Position numbers and translations under genes: made by a program | In this document: positions 41,959 through 51,118 of the stretch, piece after piece | Numbering within the stretch: position 1 is the stretch's first letter | Layout of the letters: every line of letters begins with the position of its first letter | The notes under the pieces: generated by a model | What the model was told of the DNA's origin: nothing | Databases searched by the model: none | What the model saw: the letters and a program-made list of their open reading frames with translations, nothing else | Source of the DNA: Paenibacillus sp. FSL R5-0345 | GTDB lineage: Bacteria; Bacillota; Bacilli; Paenibacillales; Paenibacillaceae | Assembly: GCF_000758585.1 (NCBI RefSeq) | Contig: NZ_CP009281.1 | Location: 4,340,001 to 4,404,000 of the forward strand | Length of the DNA stretch: 64,000 nucleotides | Reading direction: 5' to 3'

Positions 41959-42867
41959 CTACTTGCTTGCCAAATACCAATTTGGAATATAGGTTTGAAA
42001 ATCATCATACCACTTCAGAACACTTTCCGCCCTGCTCAGCATATCAGCAACGTCCTCTTTCCCAAATGGAATGGCCCAATAAATGCTTGATAACTGGTTG
42101 CTAGCAATATATAAAGCCATCATTTTAAAGAACAAGTCCGGGACATTGTTATTAAAATATCCATGAATACGACCCGAAGCGAACTCTGCACTTATCATCG
42201 CACAAAATGTAATTCGATTAAATTCCTCCCACGGATCACCATCATCAAACCTGTTGAAATCAATAATCCCCAAATCACCCGACTTCGTAACGATCATGTT
42301 TCCCACATGGTAGTCACCATGCTGAAAAGTTTGAGGGCGTCCGTCAAGTAAGTATCGATTCGCCTCTATAAATTGAATGACTTGATCTTCTCCCTTTAGA
42401 ACAATGCCGCATGCTTTATAGTTGGTAATGTATTTATCGATCTTCCGATTATAATAATCAGCCCACGGCACTTGATCTTTCCCCGCAGGCATTTGATGTA
42501 TAGATTGTAAGTATTGTCCCGCTTTCACACCCAATTGATATTGCTCTTCTACACTTAGCGTAGGGATAATCTTTTCCGCATCCTCCCCATCAATCCAAGT
42601 CAATAAGGAATATACACTCTGACCACCATTGCATACCCCAAACTGTAGCGGCCTTGACATCAAAATATCTTGATCTACCAGCCGTAGAATTGCTTCGTAT
42701 TCCCGCTTTTTCTGATCATATTGAGAAATATCTGATGTTCTCAGCAAAAGTTCGCTGCCACTAATGGTCTTTATGTAGTATTTCTTATCCTTTGACCAAC
42801 CTTTATGAACAGGCTCAACACTTACCCATGTAGCGGCTTCCGGTATGTCTTTATAGAAAGAATCCAT
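41959..42867 (-). CDS. Aminoglycoside phosphotransferase (APH)-family kinase
   Basis: This 302-residue APH-fold kinase has the catalytic loop FQHGDYHVGNMIV (about residues 181-193) and the metal motif GIIDFNRFDDGDPWEEF (about 198-214), close to the MrdA/APH(2'')-like variants common in Bacillota. The N-lobe Lys is probably in KKYYIKTI. It is distinct from the APH-like kinase at 22769. Its substrate, whether antibiotic or metabolite, cannot be told. It is a single gene, divergent from a PadR gene 211 bp away. Confidence 0.83.
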   Translation of the reverse strand: MDSFYKDIPEAATWVSVEPVHKGWSKDKKYYIKTISGSELLLRTSDISQYDQKKREYEAILRLVDQDILMSRPLQFGVCNGGQSVYSLLTWIDGEDAEKIIPTLSVEEQYQLGVKAGQYLQSIHQMPAGKDQVPWADYYNRKIDKYITNYKACGIVLKGEDQVIQFIEANRYLLDGRPQTFQHGDYHVGNMIVTKSGDLGIIDFNRFDDGDPWEEFNRITFCAMISAEFASGRIHGYFNNNVPDLFFKMMALYIASNQLSSIYWAIPFGKEDVADMLSRAESVLKWYDDFQTYIPNWYLASK

Positions 42868-42980
42868 TTCACTTCACCCTCCTTTTACTTTTTTTGATTG
42901 ATTAGTAAAATTTCCTTGTTATTTCCTAGAAGAATATTCTAATTCAATTGATACTGTAGCAACAATAGTGTATGATACAT

Positions 42981-42997
42981 AGTATAAAACATATACT
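42981..42997. promoter_or_regulatory. Palindrome in the APH / PadR divergent region
   Basis: AGTATAAAACATATACT is a 17-bp palindrome (6-bp arms) about 82 bp upstream of the PadR gene. It is a candidate PadR operator; only position and symmetry support it. Confidence 0.4.
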
Positions 42998-43078
42998 GTA
43001 TGACATACATTAATATCATTTTTAGTATCCATACAATGGCGGCAAGTATTTAAATGAGAAATATAATGAGGTGGGTGA

Positions 43079-43426
43079 ATGAGTACTTTATTAAACTCCT
43101 TAATTACAGAGCTTAGGAGAGGTACGTTAACACTAGCTGTTTTAAGTCAATTACGAACACCACAGTATGGATACTCGCTCGTTCAATTACTGGAGGAATC
43201 CAGCATCGCTATTGATCAAAGCACCTTGTATCCATTGCTTCGCCGATTAGAGAAACAGGAACTAGTGACGAGTAGCTGGGACACATCCGAGAGCAGACCC
43301 CGTAAGTATTATGTCTTAAGTGACTATGGCGTAGAAATTTTTTTGCAGCTAAAGGAAGAATGGCTTAAGAATTCGAAAGAACTCTACGGCCTATTACAAG
43401 GGGAGGATGACCATGAAGCTGATTGA
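43079..43426 (+). CDS. PadR-family transcriptional regulator (short form)
   Basis: This 115-residue PadR protein has the winged helix alone: LAVLSQLRTPQYGYSLVQLLEES (about residues 20-42), QSTLYPLLRRLEKQELV and RPRKYYVLSDYG. Short PadR proteins like this typically regulate the membrane protein encoded next to them, and here the HAAS-domain gene overlaps its 3' end. Ribosome binding site GAGGTGG ahead of the ATG. Confidence 0.85.
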   Translation: MSTLLNSLITELRRGTLTLAVLSQLRTPQYGYSLVQLLEESSIAIDQSTLYPLLRRLEKQELVTSSWDTSESRPRKYYVLSDYGVEIFLQLKEEWLKNSKELYGLLQGEDDHEAD

Positions 43427-44408
43427 GATTTACATCCATGAAGTGACTCGGAGGCTACCAGAACAAACTCGGGAGGATATCGCTCTCGAATTACGATCAA
43501 CCATAGAGGATATGTTACCGGATGATCCTGATGAACAAGAGGTCAAGGCTGTACTTGCTAAGTTGGGGAATCCTGCAGTATTAGCCAGTGAATATCGCGA
43601 CCAGCCCATGCATCTCATCGGACCACGTTATTATGAGTTATATCTTACCTTATTAAAAATGATAATACCGATTGCTGTAGTGGTTTCTTTAATCGCGATG
43701 ACTGCCGAATATCTGATCGGGTATAGCGGCGATCAATCAGTGGCGGGGATTGTTACGACTGTTATAAGCAAAGGTATTGCTAGTATCCTTGAGGTAGGAA
43801 TCCAAGTCTTTTTTTGGATAACTATAGTTTTTGCTATCATCGAACGAACGGATAACGGAAAAGAGAAACACCCCTTCACAACAAAAATGAGCAAATGGAC
43901 ACCTGATGATTTGAAGGACATCACTCCTATTCATAAGAAAAAAGCGATTAAGAATTTTGAAGTATTCAGTAGTTTTTTCTGGATTGCGATATGGGCTACC
44001 TTATATTTTAATGCTGAGCATTTGATCGGTGTATATAAAGGGGGTACAGGTGTACTTGATTTTGTCGCACCCGTTTTTAATCAGGATGTATTACTTCAGT
44101 ATTGGCCTATTGTTCTTGTAGTGATCGGATTTGAAGCCGCATTAGCTATTTATAAATTAATTAAGAAACAATGGACAAAGGGATTGGCATTATGTGCTAC
44201 AGCTCTCGAGCTCCTTGTGATCATTGTATTCGCTATCATCCTACGGAATCCAAATGTATTCAACCAAGAATTCATAACGTATATGTCTGATCTATTTAAC
44301 ATTACGACGAATCAATTTAAAACCGGGCTAGTCGGCGGTGGAATTTCCTTGTTCATTTTAGTTGCAGCTCTTAATATATACGAAGGCTTCCGTAAGGCTA
44401 GAATTTAA
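43413..44408 (+). CDS. HAAS-domain membrane protein
   Basis: This protein of about 331 residues starts with a HAAS signalling domain (EIYIHEVTRRLPEQTREDIALELRSTIEDML, then AVLAKLGNPAVLASEYRD, about residues 4-65). Several transmembrane segments follow from about residue 78 to the end. Such proteins pair with PadR regulators in Bacillota and are thought to sense or relay envelope signals. The ATG at 43413 is 6 bases after GGGGAGG and lies inside the PadR gene end. Confidence 0.8.
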   Translation: MKLIEIYIHEVTRRLPEQTREDIALELRSTIEDMLPDDPDEQEVKAVLAKLGNPAVLASEYRDQPMHLIGPRYYELYLTLLKMIIPIAVVVSLIAMTAEYLIGYSGDQSVAGIVTTVISKGIASILEVGIQVFFWITIVFAIIERTDNGKEKHPFTTKMSKWTPDDLKDITPIHKKKAIKNFEVFSSFFWIAIWATLYFNAEHLIGVYKGGTGVLDFVAPVFNQDVLLQYWPIVLVVIGFEAALAIYKLIKKQWTKGLALCATALELLVIIVFAIILRNPNVFNQEFITYMSDLFNITTNQFKTGLVGGGISLFILVAALNIYEGFRKARI

Positions 44409-44545
44409 TATTTTATCTATTAATGCAATATCACTGCTCGGTGATTGTAGACATTAGACTCCTTTTTTAACAGTATCATCCTCCACTAATAGTTTTGGAC
44501 TCAAATGACGTTAATGGGGTCTATCAGGTCCGATATCGAAAGACA

Positions 44546-44589
44546 ATAGAGTGCCCCAGCAGCCATTCATGACTTTTGGGACACTCTAT
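44546..44589 (-). terminator. Terminator-like hairpin at the end of the fucosidase operon
   Basis: ATAGAGTG (44546-44553) pairs with CACTCTAT (44582-44589), extended inward by CCCA/TGGG after one mismatch. It lies just past the fucosidase stop on the minus strand. Confidence 0.6.
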
Positions 44590-44594
44590 CTGTA

Positions 44595-45872
44595 TTAATT
44601 AAAAAGTTCTAGCTCAATAACCGTATCCATTTCGTCGGGCAGTTTGGCCCCTTTTAATGTAATAAACGCTCCACCGTTAACATCTGAATATTCTTCAGCC
44701 ATCCAAGGTGCTTCTACCTTCAATTCGGTGCCATCTCGTAGTAATCTAGCCTTCTTAATCTTCCCCTTCAAGCCTTGGAAATAGATCGGACCAATTCCAC
44801 GATCGTAGACATGTGCATACAACTTATTCCCTTTTTGCGTATAACGGCCCCACTCCGGCTTAGCAAGCAAAGAACTACCGCAGCCATAAATACTATCACC
44901 GTTCAGACGCATCCACTCGCCCACTTCATCAAGGATGACAAGCGATTCCCTTGTCATTTCACCTTTGGCATCTGGACCAATGTTAAGAAGCAGGTTACCG
45001 TTCTTACTGATACATTCAACCATCGAGCGAATGACCTGCTGGGTTGATTTATAATTTTTATCTTCGGAATGATAACCCCAGTTATCGTTTAGCGTAATAC
45101 ATGCTTCCCAAGGGATCGATTGACCATTCACGTCAACGATGCCGCCAGGAGGAATGATTTGCTCTGGAGAGAAGAAATCTCCAGCATATTCTTCTGGCTC
45201 GGCCGCGCGGATATTCCCACCCAAACGATTGTCGATAATAATATCCGGCTGGATAGAGCGAATCATACGGATTAGCTCCGTTGCTTTCCATTTCTCTCCG
45301 GTCATATTATCGTAGGAGAAGTCAAACCACATGATGTCGATTTTGCCGTAATTCGTCAACAGTTCCTTCACTTGTCCATGCATATACTCCAAATATCTAT
45401 CAAAATCAATCGGCTTGTCTTTGGCCGCTTCATTGTCCCGATCCGGATGCGCTTTATCACCATATCCAGGGTAATCATCATGATGCCAATCAATAATAGA
45501 GTAGTACAAACCTACAGCAATACCCTCTGCCCGGAAAGCGTCTACATATTCTCGTACAAGATCACGTCCAGCGGGCGTGTTAGTCGCCTTGAAATCAGTT
45601 AGCTTACTATCAAACAAGCAGAATCCGTCGTGGTGCTTGGTCGTAAGAACCGCATACTTCTGCCCCGCTGCTTTTGCTGCGCTGGCCCACTTCTTCGGGT
45701 CATATCGAGATGCGTCAAATTCATCGAAATACGTCATGTAGTGCTCTCTACTCATTCGCTCGTTCCCACGTATCCACTCACCTCGTGCAGGAATTGAATA
45801 TAATCCCCAATGAATGAACATGCCGAATCTATCCTGCAAGAACCATCTCGTTCTTTCTTCTCTTGTACCCAT
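44595..45872 (-). CDS. Alpha-L-fucosidase (GH29), cytoplasmic
   Basis: This 425-residue glycoside hydrolase is of family GH29. It opens with RTRWFLQDRFGMFIHWGLYSIPARGEW, contains the KHHDGFCLFDSKLTD metal-free substrate motif and the nucleophile region KIDIMWFDFSYDN (the Asp after WF, about residue 199). It has no signal peptide, so it acts inside the cell on imported substrates, in keeping with the transporter upstream. It is the last gene of the 44595-57020 unit, 52 bp beyond the kinase. No C-terminal carbohydrate-binding domain is present. Confidence 0.88.
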   Translation of the reverse strand: MGTREERTRWFLQDRFGMFIHWGLYSIPARGEWIRGNERMSREHYMTYFDEFDASRYDPKKWASAAKAAGQKYAVLTTKHHDGFCLFDSKLTDFKATNTPAGRDLVREYVDAFRAEGIAVGLYYSIIDWHHDDYPGYGDKAHPDRDNEAAKDKPIDFDRYLEYMHGQVKELLTNYGKIDIMWFDFSYDNMTGEKWKATELIRMIRSIQPDIIIDNRLGGNIRAAEPEEYAGDFFSPEQIIPPGGIVDVNGQSIPWEACITLNDNWGYHSEDKNYKSTQQVIRSMVECISKNGNLLLNIGPDAKGEMTRESLVILDEVGEWMRLNGDSIYGCGSSLLAKPEWGRYTQKGNKLYAHVYDRGIGPIYFQGLKGKIKKARLLRDGTELKVEAPWMAEEYSDVNGGAFITLKGAKLPDEMDTVIELELFN

Positions 45873-45923
45873 CTCTCTTCAGCCCCTCCGTTTTCGATAG
45901 CTTTGATAAACAGTTACCATCAT

Positions 45924-46874
45924 CTAGACGGTATGAAATAATGCCGCAGCGCCTATAAGACCTACATCATCCCTCAGACCTGCTGACTCAATAGTATAAG
46001 TTCCTTTATACGGCTTCATGACAAGTTCCTCTGTTTTCTCTCTCAGCGCCGGAAACAGTAGTTCACCAGCTTTGCTTACGCCTCCACCAATTACAATGCG
46101 ATCTGGATTAAACGTATGTACCGCGTTAGCTAATCCAATCGCCATATAATGAATTGTTCGCTCAATCACCTCGACAGCTACCGGATCTTTTAGTGCCATC
46201 GCTTCGAAGACGTGTCGAGAATTAATCTTTTCACCACTTCTATTAGCCAGCTCTGTAATCATCGACGTTCCGCTCTCCATCCTCCGCAGTGCCATGTCCC
46301 GAATCGCTGTACCCGAAGCAAATACTTCCCAGCATCCATATCTTCCACAGCTACATTCCGTTCCGCTCGGGTCAATAATATTATGACCGAGTTCTCCTGC
46401 AAATGAGTTCGTGCCGAGCAATAGCTCACCATCCATGACAATGCCAGCTCCAATTCCTGTGCTGAAGGTAACATATACCATGTTGTTTGAACCTTTGCCA
46501 GCTCCTCTTACATACTCGCCCCAAGCTGCAGCATTCGCATCGTTTACCACTTTCACTTCAACACCAAGTTCTGACTCCATCCAACGCTTCAGTGGAACAT
46601 TGTCCCATTCAGGAAGATTGGTACCGTGAATAACAATTCCATCCTGGCTGTTCACTGCTCCGGGAGAAGCAAGTCCAACCCCAATTAGCGGTCGTCCTTC
46701 AGAAACGGAACGTATCATTCCGATCATTCGCTGTACTACCTCTTCCGCAGTGCGTGCTCCGGCCGTCTCCATCAACTCTCGATTCAACAAAACACCTTTT
46801 GAATCGAATAATGCTGCGGCAATTTTTGTCCCACCTAAATCAATTCCAACTACGTAACTATCTACCTTATGCAT
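45924..46874 (-). CDS. ROK-family sugar kinase
   Basis: This 316-residue kinase has the ATP-binding motif VGIDLGGTKIAAALFD (about residues 9-24), the catalytic Asp in NDANAAAWGE (about 116-125), GTGIGAG-type phosphate loop, and the ROK zinc/metal-binding motif C-x-CGRYGCWE (CSCGRYGCWE, about 176-185). It probably phosphorylates a hexose or N-acetyl-hexosamine. The ATG at 46874 lies about 7 bases after AAGGTGA. It sits between cutC and the fucosidase. Confidence 0.87.
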   Translation of the reverse strand: MHKVDSYVVGIDLGGTKIAAALFDSKGVLLNRELMETAGARTAEEVVQRMIGMIRSVSEGRPLIGVGLASPGAVNSQDGIVIHGTNLPEWDNVPLKRWMESELGVEVKVVNDANAAAWGEYVRGAGKGSNNMVYVTFSTGIGAGIVMDGELLLGTNSFAGELGHNIIDPSGTECSCGRYGCWEVFASGTAIRDMALRRMESGTSMITELANRSGEKINSRHVFEAMALKDPVAVEVIERTIHYMAIGLANAVHTFNPDRIVIGGGVSKAGELLFPALREKTEELVMKPYKGTYTIESAGLRDDVGLIGAAALFHTV

Positions 46875-46901
46875 AACCATTCACCTTTTCACCATCAAAT
46901 A

Positions 46902-47594
46902 TTAGCCGTTAGAATGAATATTCTCAGCTAACGCCCGCAGGGCTACTGGATCGATTGGAGACAAAGCGTCTTTGCCATAACGAACAGCCGATCCAAAATG
47001 TACTTCCGTGACTCCTGTCTGTTGAATAAAGGATGTAATACCTTCTGGCTTCAGACCGCTTCCAGCCAATATATTAATCGAACTACCTCTAGATTCCTCT
47101 ACTAGCCTACGCATAGCGGGAATGGCATCAGGTGCTGGACCAGGTCCAGCAGAGGTAAGAATACGTGTGATTTGCGGATAATTACAAAGCGTTCGATAAC
47201 CTGCAATTTGATCCTCCAGCTCATCAAAAGCACGATGGAAGGTTACTTGTAAGCCATCTGTCAACGGTAATAATGTTTCAAGCGCTCGCTCATCGATCGT
47301 TCCTTCCTCTGTTAGTGCGCCGAGAACAACCCCCGACGCACCGCTGGCTGCAATCTGTCTGATTTCTGAGGCCATAGTCAAAATATCATACTTGGAATAG
47401 TTAAATGATCTACTGTGTGGACGGATCATAACAAAGACAGGAATACGAACCGATTTGGCTACTTGCTCCACCAATCCTATTCCCGGTGTTAATCCACCTT
47501 CTGTAATGGCAGTAATGAGCTCAAGGCGATCTGCCCCATTCGCCTCAGCCGTCAGAGCATCATCCATACAAGTAGCGATGACTTCCAATCTCAT
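46902..47594 (-). CDS. cutC: CutC-family TIM-barrel protein
   Basis: This 230-residue protein matches CutC: it opens LEVIATCMDDALTAEANGADRLEL and contains PVFVMIRPHSRSFNYSKYD, GVVLGALTEEGTID and VTFHRAFDE, the conserved blocks of the family. The copper-homeostasis role historically assigned to CutC is disputed. Here the setting is a peptide and glycoside operon with no copper gene, which suggests an enzymatic role on a sugar derivative. This is inference. It lies 24 bp after the aminopeptidase gene. Confidence 0.88.
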   Translation of the reverse strand: MRLEVIATCMDDALTAEANGADRLELITAITEGGLTPGIGLVEQVAKSVRIPVFVMIRPHSRSFNYSKYDILTMASEIRQIAASGASGVVLGALTEEGTIDERALETLLPLTDGLQVTFHRAFDELEDQIAGYRTLCNYPQITRILTSAGPGPAPDAIPAMRRLVEESRGSSINILAGSGLKPEGITSFIQQTGVTEVHFGSAVRYGKDALSPIDPVALRALAENIHSNG

Positions 47595-47618
47595 AACTTC
47601 CCCCCACTCTTCCAGTTG

Positions 47619-49073
47619 TTATTGATGTATTTGCTTCATGACATAATCGGCGAGCAGGCGTGCACCATATCCCGTCGCTCCAGCTTCTGAATACCCCACA
47701 TCCTGCTTGTACTGTACCGTCCCTGCCATATCAATATGAACCCAGCTCATCGACTCTGCTACAAAGCGCCGAATAAATAGGGCTGCTGTTATCGCACCTG
47801 CAAATGGGGACGTACTAACATTGCGCAGATCAGCGTAATTACTCCGCAAATCTGCTTCATATTCATCCATTAGCGGCATGGGCCACAAGCGTTCCCCATT
47901 TCGCTCACCAATCTCTACCAGGCTCTGCGTTATATCAGCATCGCCCCATATACCTGCGATACCTAATCCCAGCGCCGCACCGACATTTCCAGTTAGGGTA
48001 GCGATATCGATCGCTTGGTTCGCTCCGATATTCGCGGCATGAATAAGCGCATCCGCTATGATAAGTCGACCCTCACCATCTGTATTTGCAACCTGAACGG
48101 TTAACCCGTTAGGGTAGCGGATAACAGATGAAGGCAACATCGCCTCAGCATCCGGCACATTATCAACAACCGGAATAAGTGCAGTCACATTTACATTGGC
48201 ACGCTTCCGTATCAAAATATCCATAGCCCCAATTACAGCAGCCGCACCGCCCATATCCATGCGTGCATCGCTAATATCACTGGCTGTCTTCACGTTCATG
48301 CCACCTAAGTCAAAGGTTACACCTTTACCTACCAGTGCTAACATCGGTAATTCAGGGTTGCTCTCGTAACGAATTTCAACCAGAGCTGGAGAATGCTTGC
48401 TCCCTGCTCCAACAGAGATCAGTCCATTCATCTGAAGATCCACAAGCTCCTGCCCTCGATAGATATGAACTTTTAATGCAGCATCATCACGGTCAAAAAA
48501 TTCAGCCATCCATTCCGCGAAACGATCAGGGTTTAGTGTCCCGGGCACTTCATTCACAAGATCACGAGCAACGATTGCTCCTTCAGCACGTATCTGTGCA
48601 GAAACCCGTACAGCTTCTATTTCAACAGAAGACAGTTCAGGCCAATCTAAGGATTGAAGCTGTAAATCAACAGAGCCTTCAACCTTGGTCGTTCCGCGAT
48701 AAGTTTGGAAACGGTACAACCCGAGAATCCAGCCTTCCATCCAAGCTTGTAATTCATCAGCAGCAGAAATATCACTGTTCCTATTTACAGCCTCAGAGGC
48801 TAATCTCACTAGTGAAGCACTACTGCGTCTTTCTTTCAAGATAGAACGAGCAGCAGCTCCTCCTGCTCGGCGAATCTTCTCAAGCGTAATATCCTTGCGC
48901 TTTCCCATGCCTACCGCTAATACGTCAGACTCTTCCTCAGTGCGGGCATGTAACCAAGTCACACTGCTGCACTGTTTGTGAGCCGCTCCCAGTTTAAAAG
49001 GAAATGACTCCTCGTCATAAGCTAAATAGACAATAGTATCCGCCACGTTAGCGGAATCGAATAAGATATTCAT
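47619..49073 (-). CDS. M17 leucyl aminopeptidase
   Basis: This 484-residue dizinc peptidase has an N-terminal macro-like domain (about residues 1-165) and the catalytic domain with LVGKGVTFDLGGMNVK (Lys and Asp ligands, about 246-261), ARMDMGGAA (Asp ligand) and NTDGEGRLIIADAL (Asp, Glu ligands; the usual Ala is Gly here). It removes N-terminal residues from peptides in the cytoplasm. It lies 41 bp downstream of the OppF-like ATPase, so it likely processes imported peptides. Confidence 0.9.
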   Translation of the reverse strand: MNILFDSANVADTIVYLAYDEESFPFKLGAAHKQCSSVTWLHARTEEESDVLAVGMGKRKDITLEKIRRAGGAAARSILKERRSSASLVRLASEAVNRNSDISAADELQAWMEGWILGLYRFQTYRGTTKVEGSVDLQLQSLDWPELSSVEIEAVRVSAQIRAEGAIVARDLVNEVPGTLNPDRFAEWMAEFFDRDDAALKVHIYRGQELVDLQMNGLISVGAGSKHSPALVEIRYESNPELPMLALVGKGVTFDLGGMNVKTASDISDARMDMGGAAAVIGAMDILIRKRANVNVTALIPVVDNVPDAEAMLPSSVIRYPNGLTVQVANTDGEGRLIIADALIHAANIGANQAIDIATLTGNVGAALGLGIAGIWGDADITQSLVEIGERNGERLWPMPLMDEYEADLRSNYADLRNVSTSPFAGAITAALFIRRFVAESMSWVHIDMAGTVQYKQDVGYSEAGATGYGARLLADYVMKQIHQ

Positions 49074-49114
49074 CGCTGTCCCTTCTTTTCCGTAAAGTTA
49101 TCTCACAATTTCCG

Positions 49115-50107
49115 TTATCGCTCTAATTTCAGCATTTCTTCATCAAATAAATGGCACGCAACCTCATGACCTGGTTCAACTTCTCGGAATATTGGTACAT
49201 GCTGCTTACAGATTTCCATACAGGAAGGACATCTTGTATGAAAACGGCATCCCGACGGTGGATCAACCGGACTTGGGAGATCTCCCTTCAGAATAATGCG
49301 TTCCTTCTTTAAGGTAGGATCGGGTACAGGTACAGAAGATAGCAACGCTTGCGTGTAAGGATGCATTGGACGATCATACAAAGTATCTTTATCCGCCGTC
49401 TCTACGAGGGAACCAAGATACATGACACCGATTCGATCACTGATATGTTCAACAACACTTAGATCATGAGAAATGAATAAATAGGTCAGACCATACTCTT
49501 CCTGCAGATCCTGCAATAGATTCAGCACTTGTGACTGAATCGATACATCCAGTGCAGACACGGGCTCATCCGCCACGATTAAGCTTGGTCGAACAGACAA
49601 TGCTCGGGCGATTCCAATCCGTTGGCGCTGTCCACCGCTGAATTCAAAAGCGAAGCGCTCGGCATGGAAACTGTTCAGTCCTACTGTCTCTAGCAGCTCA
49701 CATGCTAGTTTATCCCGTTCTTTGGAGGATAGCTTTGTATGAATGAGCAGCGGTTCAGCGACAAGATCCTTCACCTTCATCCGTGGATTAAGTGAAGCAT
49801 AGGGATCTTGGAACACCATCTGCATATCTTTACGAATAGGCCGCATTTGATTGTCTGAAATATGGCTAATATTTTGACCCTTAAACCACACTTCACCGTC
49901 ATTTGGTTCCAGCAAGCGAGTCACAAGTCTACCTGTAGTGGATTTACCACAGCCACTCTCACCCACAAGGCTGAACGTTTCTCCTTTACGTATAGCGAAT
50001 GAGATCCCATCAACTGCGTGCAAATATCTTGTAGTTCCGAAAAAGCCCTTCTTCACTGAAAAAAACTTCTTCAGGCTTTTAACTTCAATTAGTGGAGTCT
50101 CCTTCAC
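49115..50107 (-). CDS. Oligopeptide ABC transporter ATP-binding protein, OppF/DppF type
   Basis: This 330-residue ATPase has Walker A GESGCGKST (about residues 50-58), signature FSGGQRQRIGIARAL, Walker B LIVADEPVSALDVS and the C-terminal oligopeptide domain with the CxxC-rich motif CRFHTRCPSCMEICK. A GTG at 50107, about 6 bases after AGGAGGGGG, is the preferred start. This gives a GTGA overlap with the OppD stop; the frame to 50152 is unlikely. It drives the OppB-OppC permease with OppD. Confidence 0.9.
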   Translation of the reverse strand: MKETPLIEVKSLKKFFSVKKGFFGTTRYLHAVDGISFAIRKGETFSLVGESGCGKSTTGRLVTRLLEPNDGEVWFKGQNISHISDNQMRPIRKDMQMVFQDPYASLNPRMKVKDLVAEPLLIHTKLSSKERDKLACELLETVGLNSFHAERFAFEFSGGQRQRIGIARALSVRPSLIVADEPVSALDVSIQSQVLNLLQDLQEEYGLTYLFISHDLSVVEHISDRIGVMYLGSLVETADKDTLYDRPMHPYTQALLSSVPVPDPTLKKERIILKGDLPSPVDPPSGCRFHTRCPSCMEICKQHVPIFREVEPGHEVACHLFDEEMLKLER

Positions 50108-51105
50108 AAACGTCCCCCTCCTTCCATGTTCTCCTGCTGTGTAAGCCAACAACGACTCTTTCGCTCAAGTCCCTCAATCGGAAGTAACTCAGGCTCCTGC
50201 GTGAGACAACGCTCTGTGACAAACTCGCAGCGTGGGGCAAATTTACAACCTGCTGGCATTTGTGAAAGGTCAGGTACATTTCCTTTAATAGAGTCCAAAC
50301 GGCGTACATTCTGGCGCAGCTTCGGAACGGATTGAATTAATCCCTTCGTATATGGATGCTGCGGTCTTGCAAAGAGTTCTTGTACGGAAGCTTCTTCTAC
50401 TACACGACCAGCATACATAACAACTACACGGTCGCATAGTTCGGCTACTACCCCAAGGTCATGGGTAATGAGCAGCATTCCCATATCCTGTTCTTCTTTC
50501 AGATGCTTCATTAGATCAAGGATCTGTGCTTGAATCGTTACATCCAGCGCCGTTGTCGGTTCATCTGCAATCAGCAGCTTCGGGTGACAAGACATCGCCA
50601 TCGCAATCATGACACGCTGCCTCATACCACCAGAGAGCTGATGCGGATAATCATCCACCAATTCTTCCGCACGTGGGATACCCACAAGACGCAACATATG
50701 AATGGCATGCTCACGAGCTTTCTTCCGGCCATAGCCCAAATGCAGCATGATCGGCTCCATCAATTGCAAACCAATCTTCAGCACAGGATTAAGCGAAGTC
50801 ATCGGCTCCTGAAAAATCATCGCCATATCATTTCCACGGATCTGACGCATCTCTTTATCCGTTACTTTCGTCAGATCAGTCCCCTCAAAGCGAACAGAGC
50901 CACCGGAGATTCTACCTGGCGTATCCTTAAGCAGCCGCATAATGGACAGTGAGGTTACACTTTTGCCACAGCCGGATTCTCCAACTAGACCCAGCACTTC
51001 ACCTTTCTTAATCACAAAGTCAACACCTGCAACGGCCGTTATACTTCCATCGCCGCGTTTGAACTCCGTTTTCAGCCCTTGTACTTCCAGCAAATTTTGA
51101 GTCAT
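50104..51105 (-). CDS. Oligopeptide ABC transporter ATP-binding protein, OppD/DppD type
   Basis: This 333-residue ATPase has Walker A GESGCGKSV (about residues 38-46), signature LSGGMRQRVMIAMAM, Walker B LLIADEPTTALDVT and the C-terminal oligopeptide domain with the CKFAPRCEFVTERC cysteine motif that can bind an Fe-S cluster in OppD proteins. It starts 13 bp after oppC. It pairs with the OppF-type ATPase. Confidence 0.91.
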   Translation of the reverse strand: MTQNLLEVQGLKTEFKRGDGSITAVAGVDFVIKKGEVLGLVGESGCGKSVTSLSIMRLLKDTPGRISGGSVRFEGTDLTKVTDKEMRQIRGNDMAMIFQEPMTSLNPVLKIGLQLMEPIMLHLGYGRKKAREHAIHMLRLVGIPRAEELVDDYPHQLSGGMRQRVMIAMAMSCHPKLLIADEPTTALDVTIQAQILDLMKHLKEEQDMGMLLITHDLGVVAELCDRVVVMYAGRVVEEASVQELFARPQHPYTKGLIQSVPKLRQNVRRLDSIKGNVPDLSQMPAGCKFAPRCEFVTERCLTQEPELLPIEGLERKSRCWLTQQENMEGGGRL

Positions 51106-51118
51106 GTCTTGTCCCTCC

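Noticed and set aside
22769..42867. Two APH-family kinases as antibiotic-resistance genes
   Set aside because: The fold is shared with many metabolic kinases, and nothing in the sequence or context shows an antibiotic substrate.
48335..48844. 169-residue frame on the plus strand antisense to the aminopeptidase
   Set aside because: It has no ribosome binding site and low-complexity Gln/His-rich composition; the opposite strand encodes a clear M17 peptidase.
50530..50952. 140-residue frame on the plus strand antisense to oppD
   Set aside because: Arg/His-rich translation with no family features; it is the shadow of a well-conserved ATPase gene.
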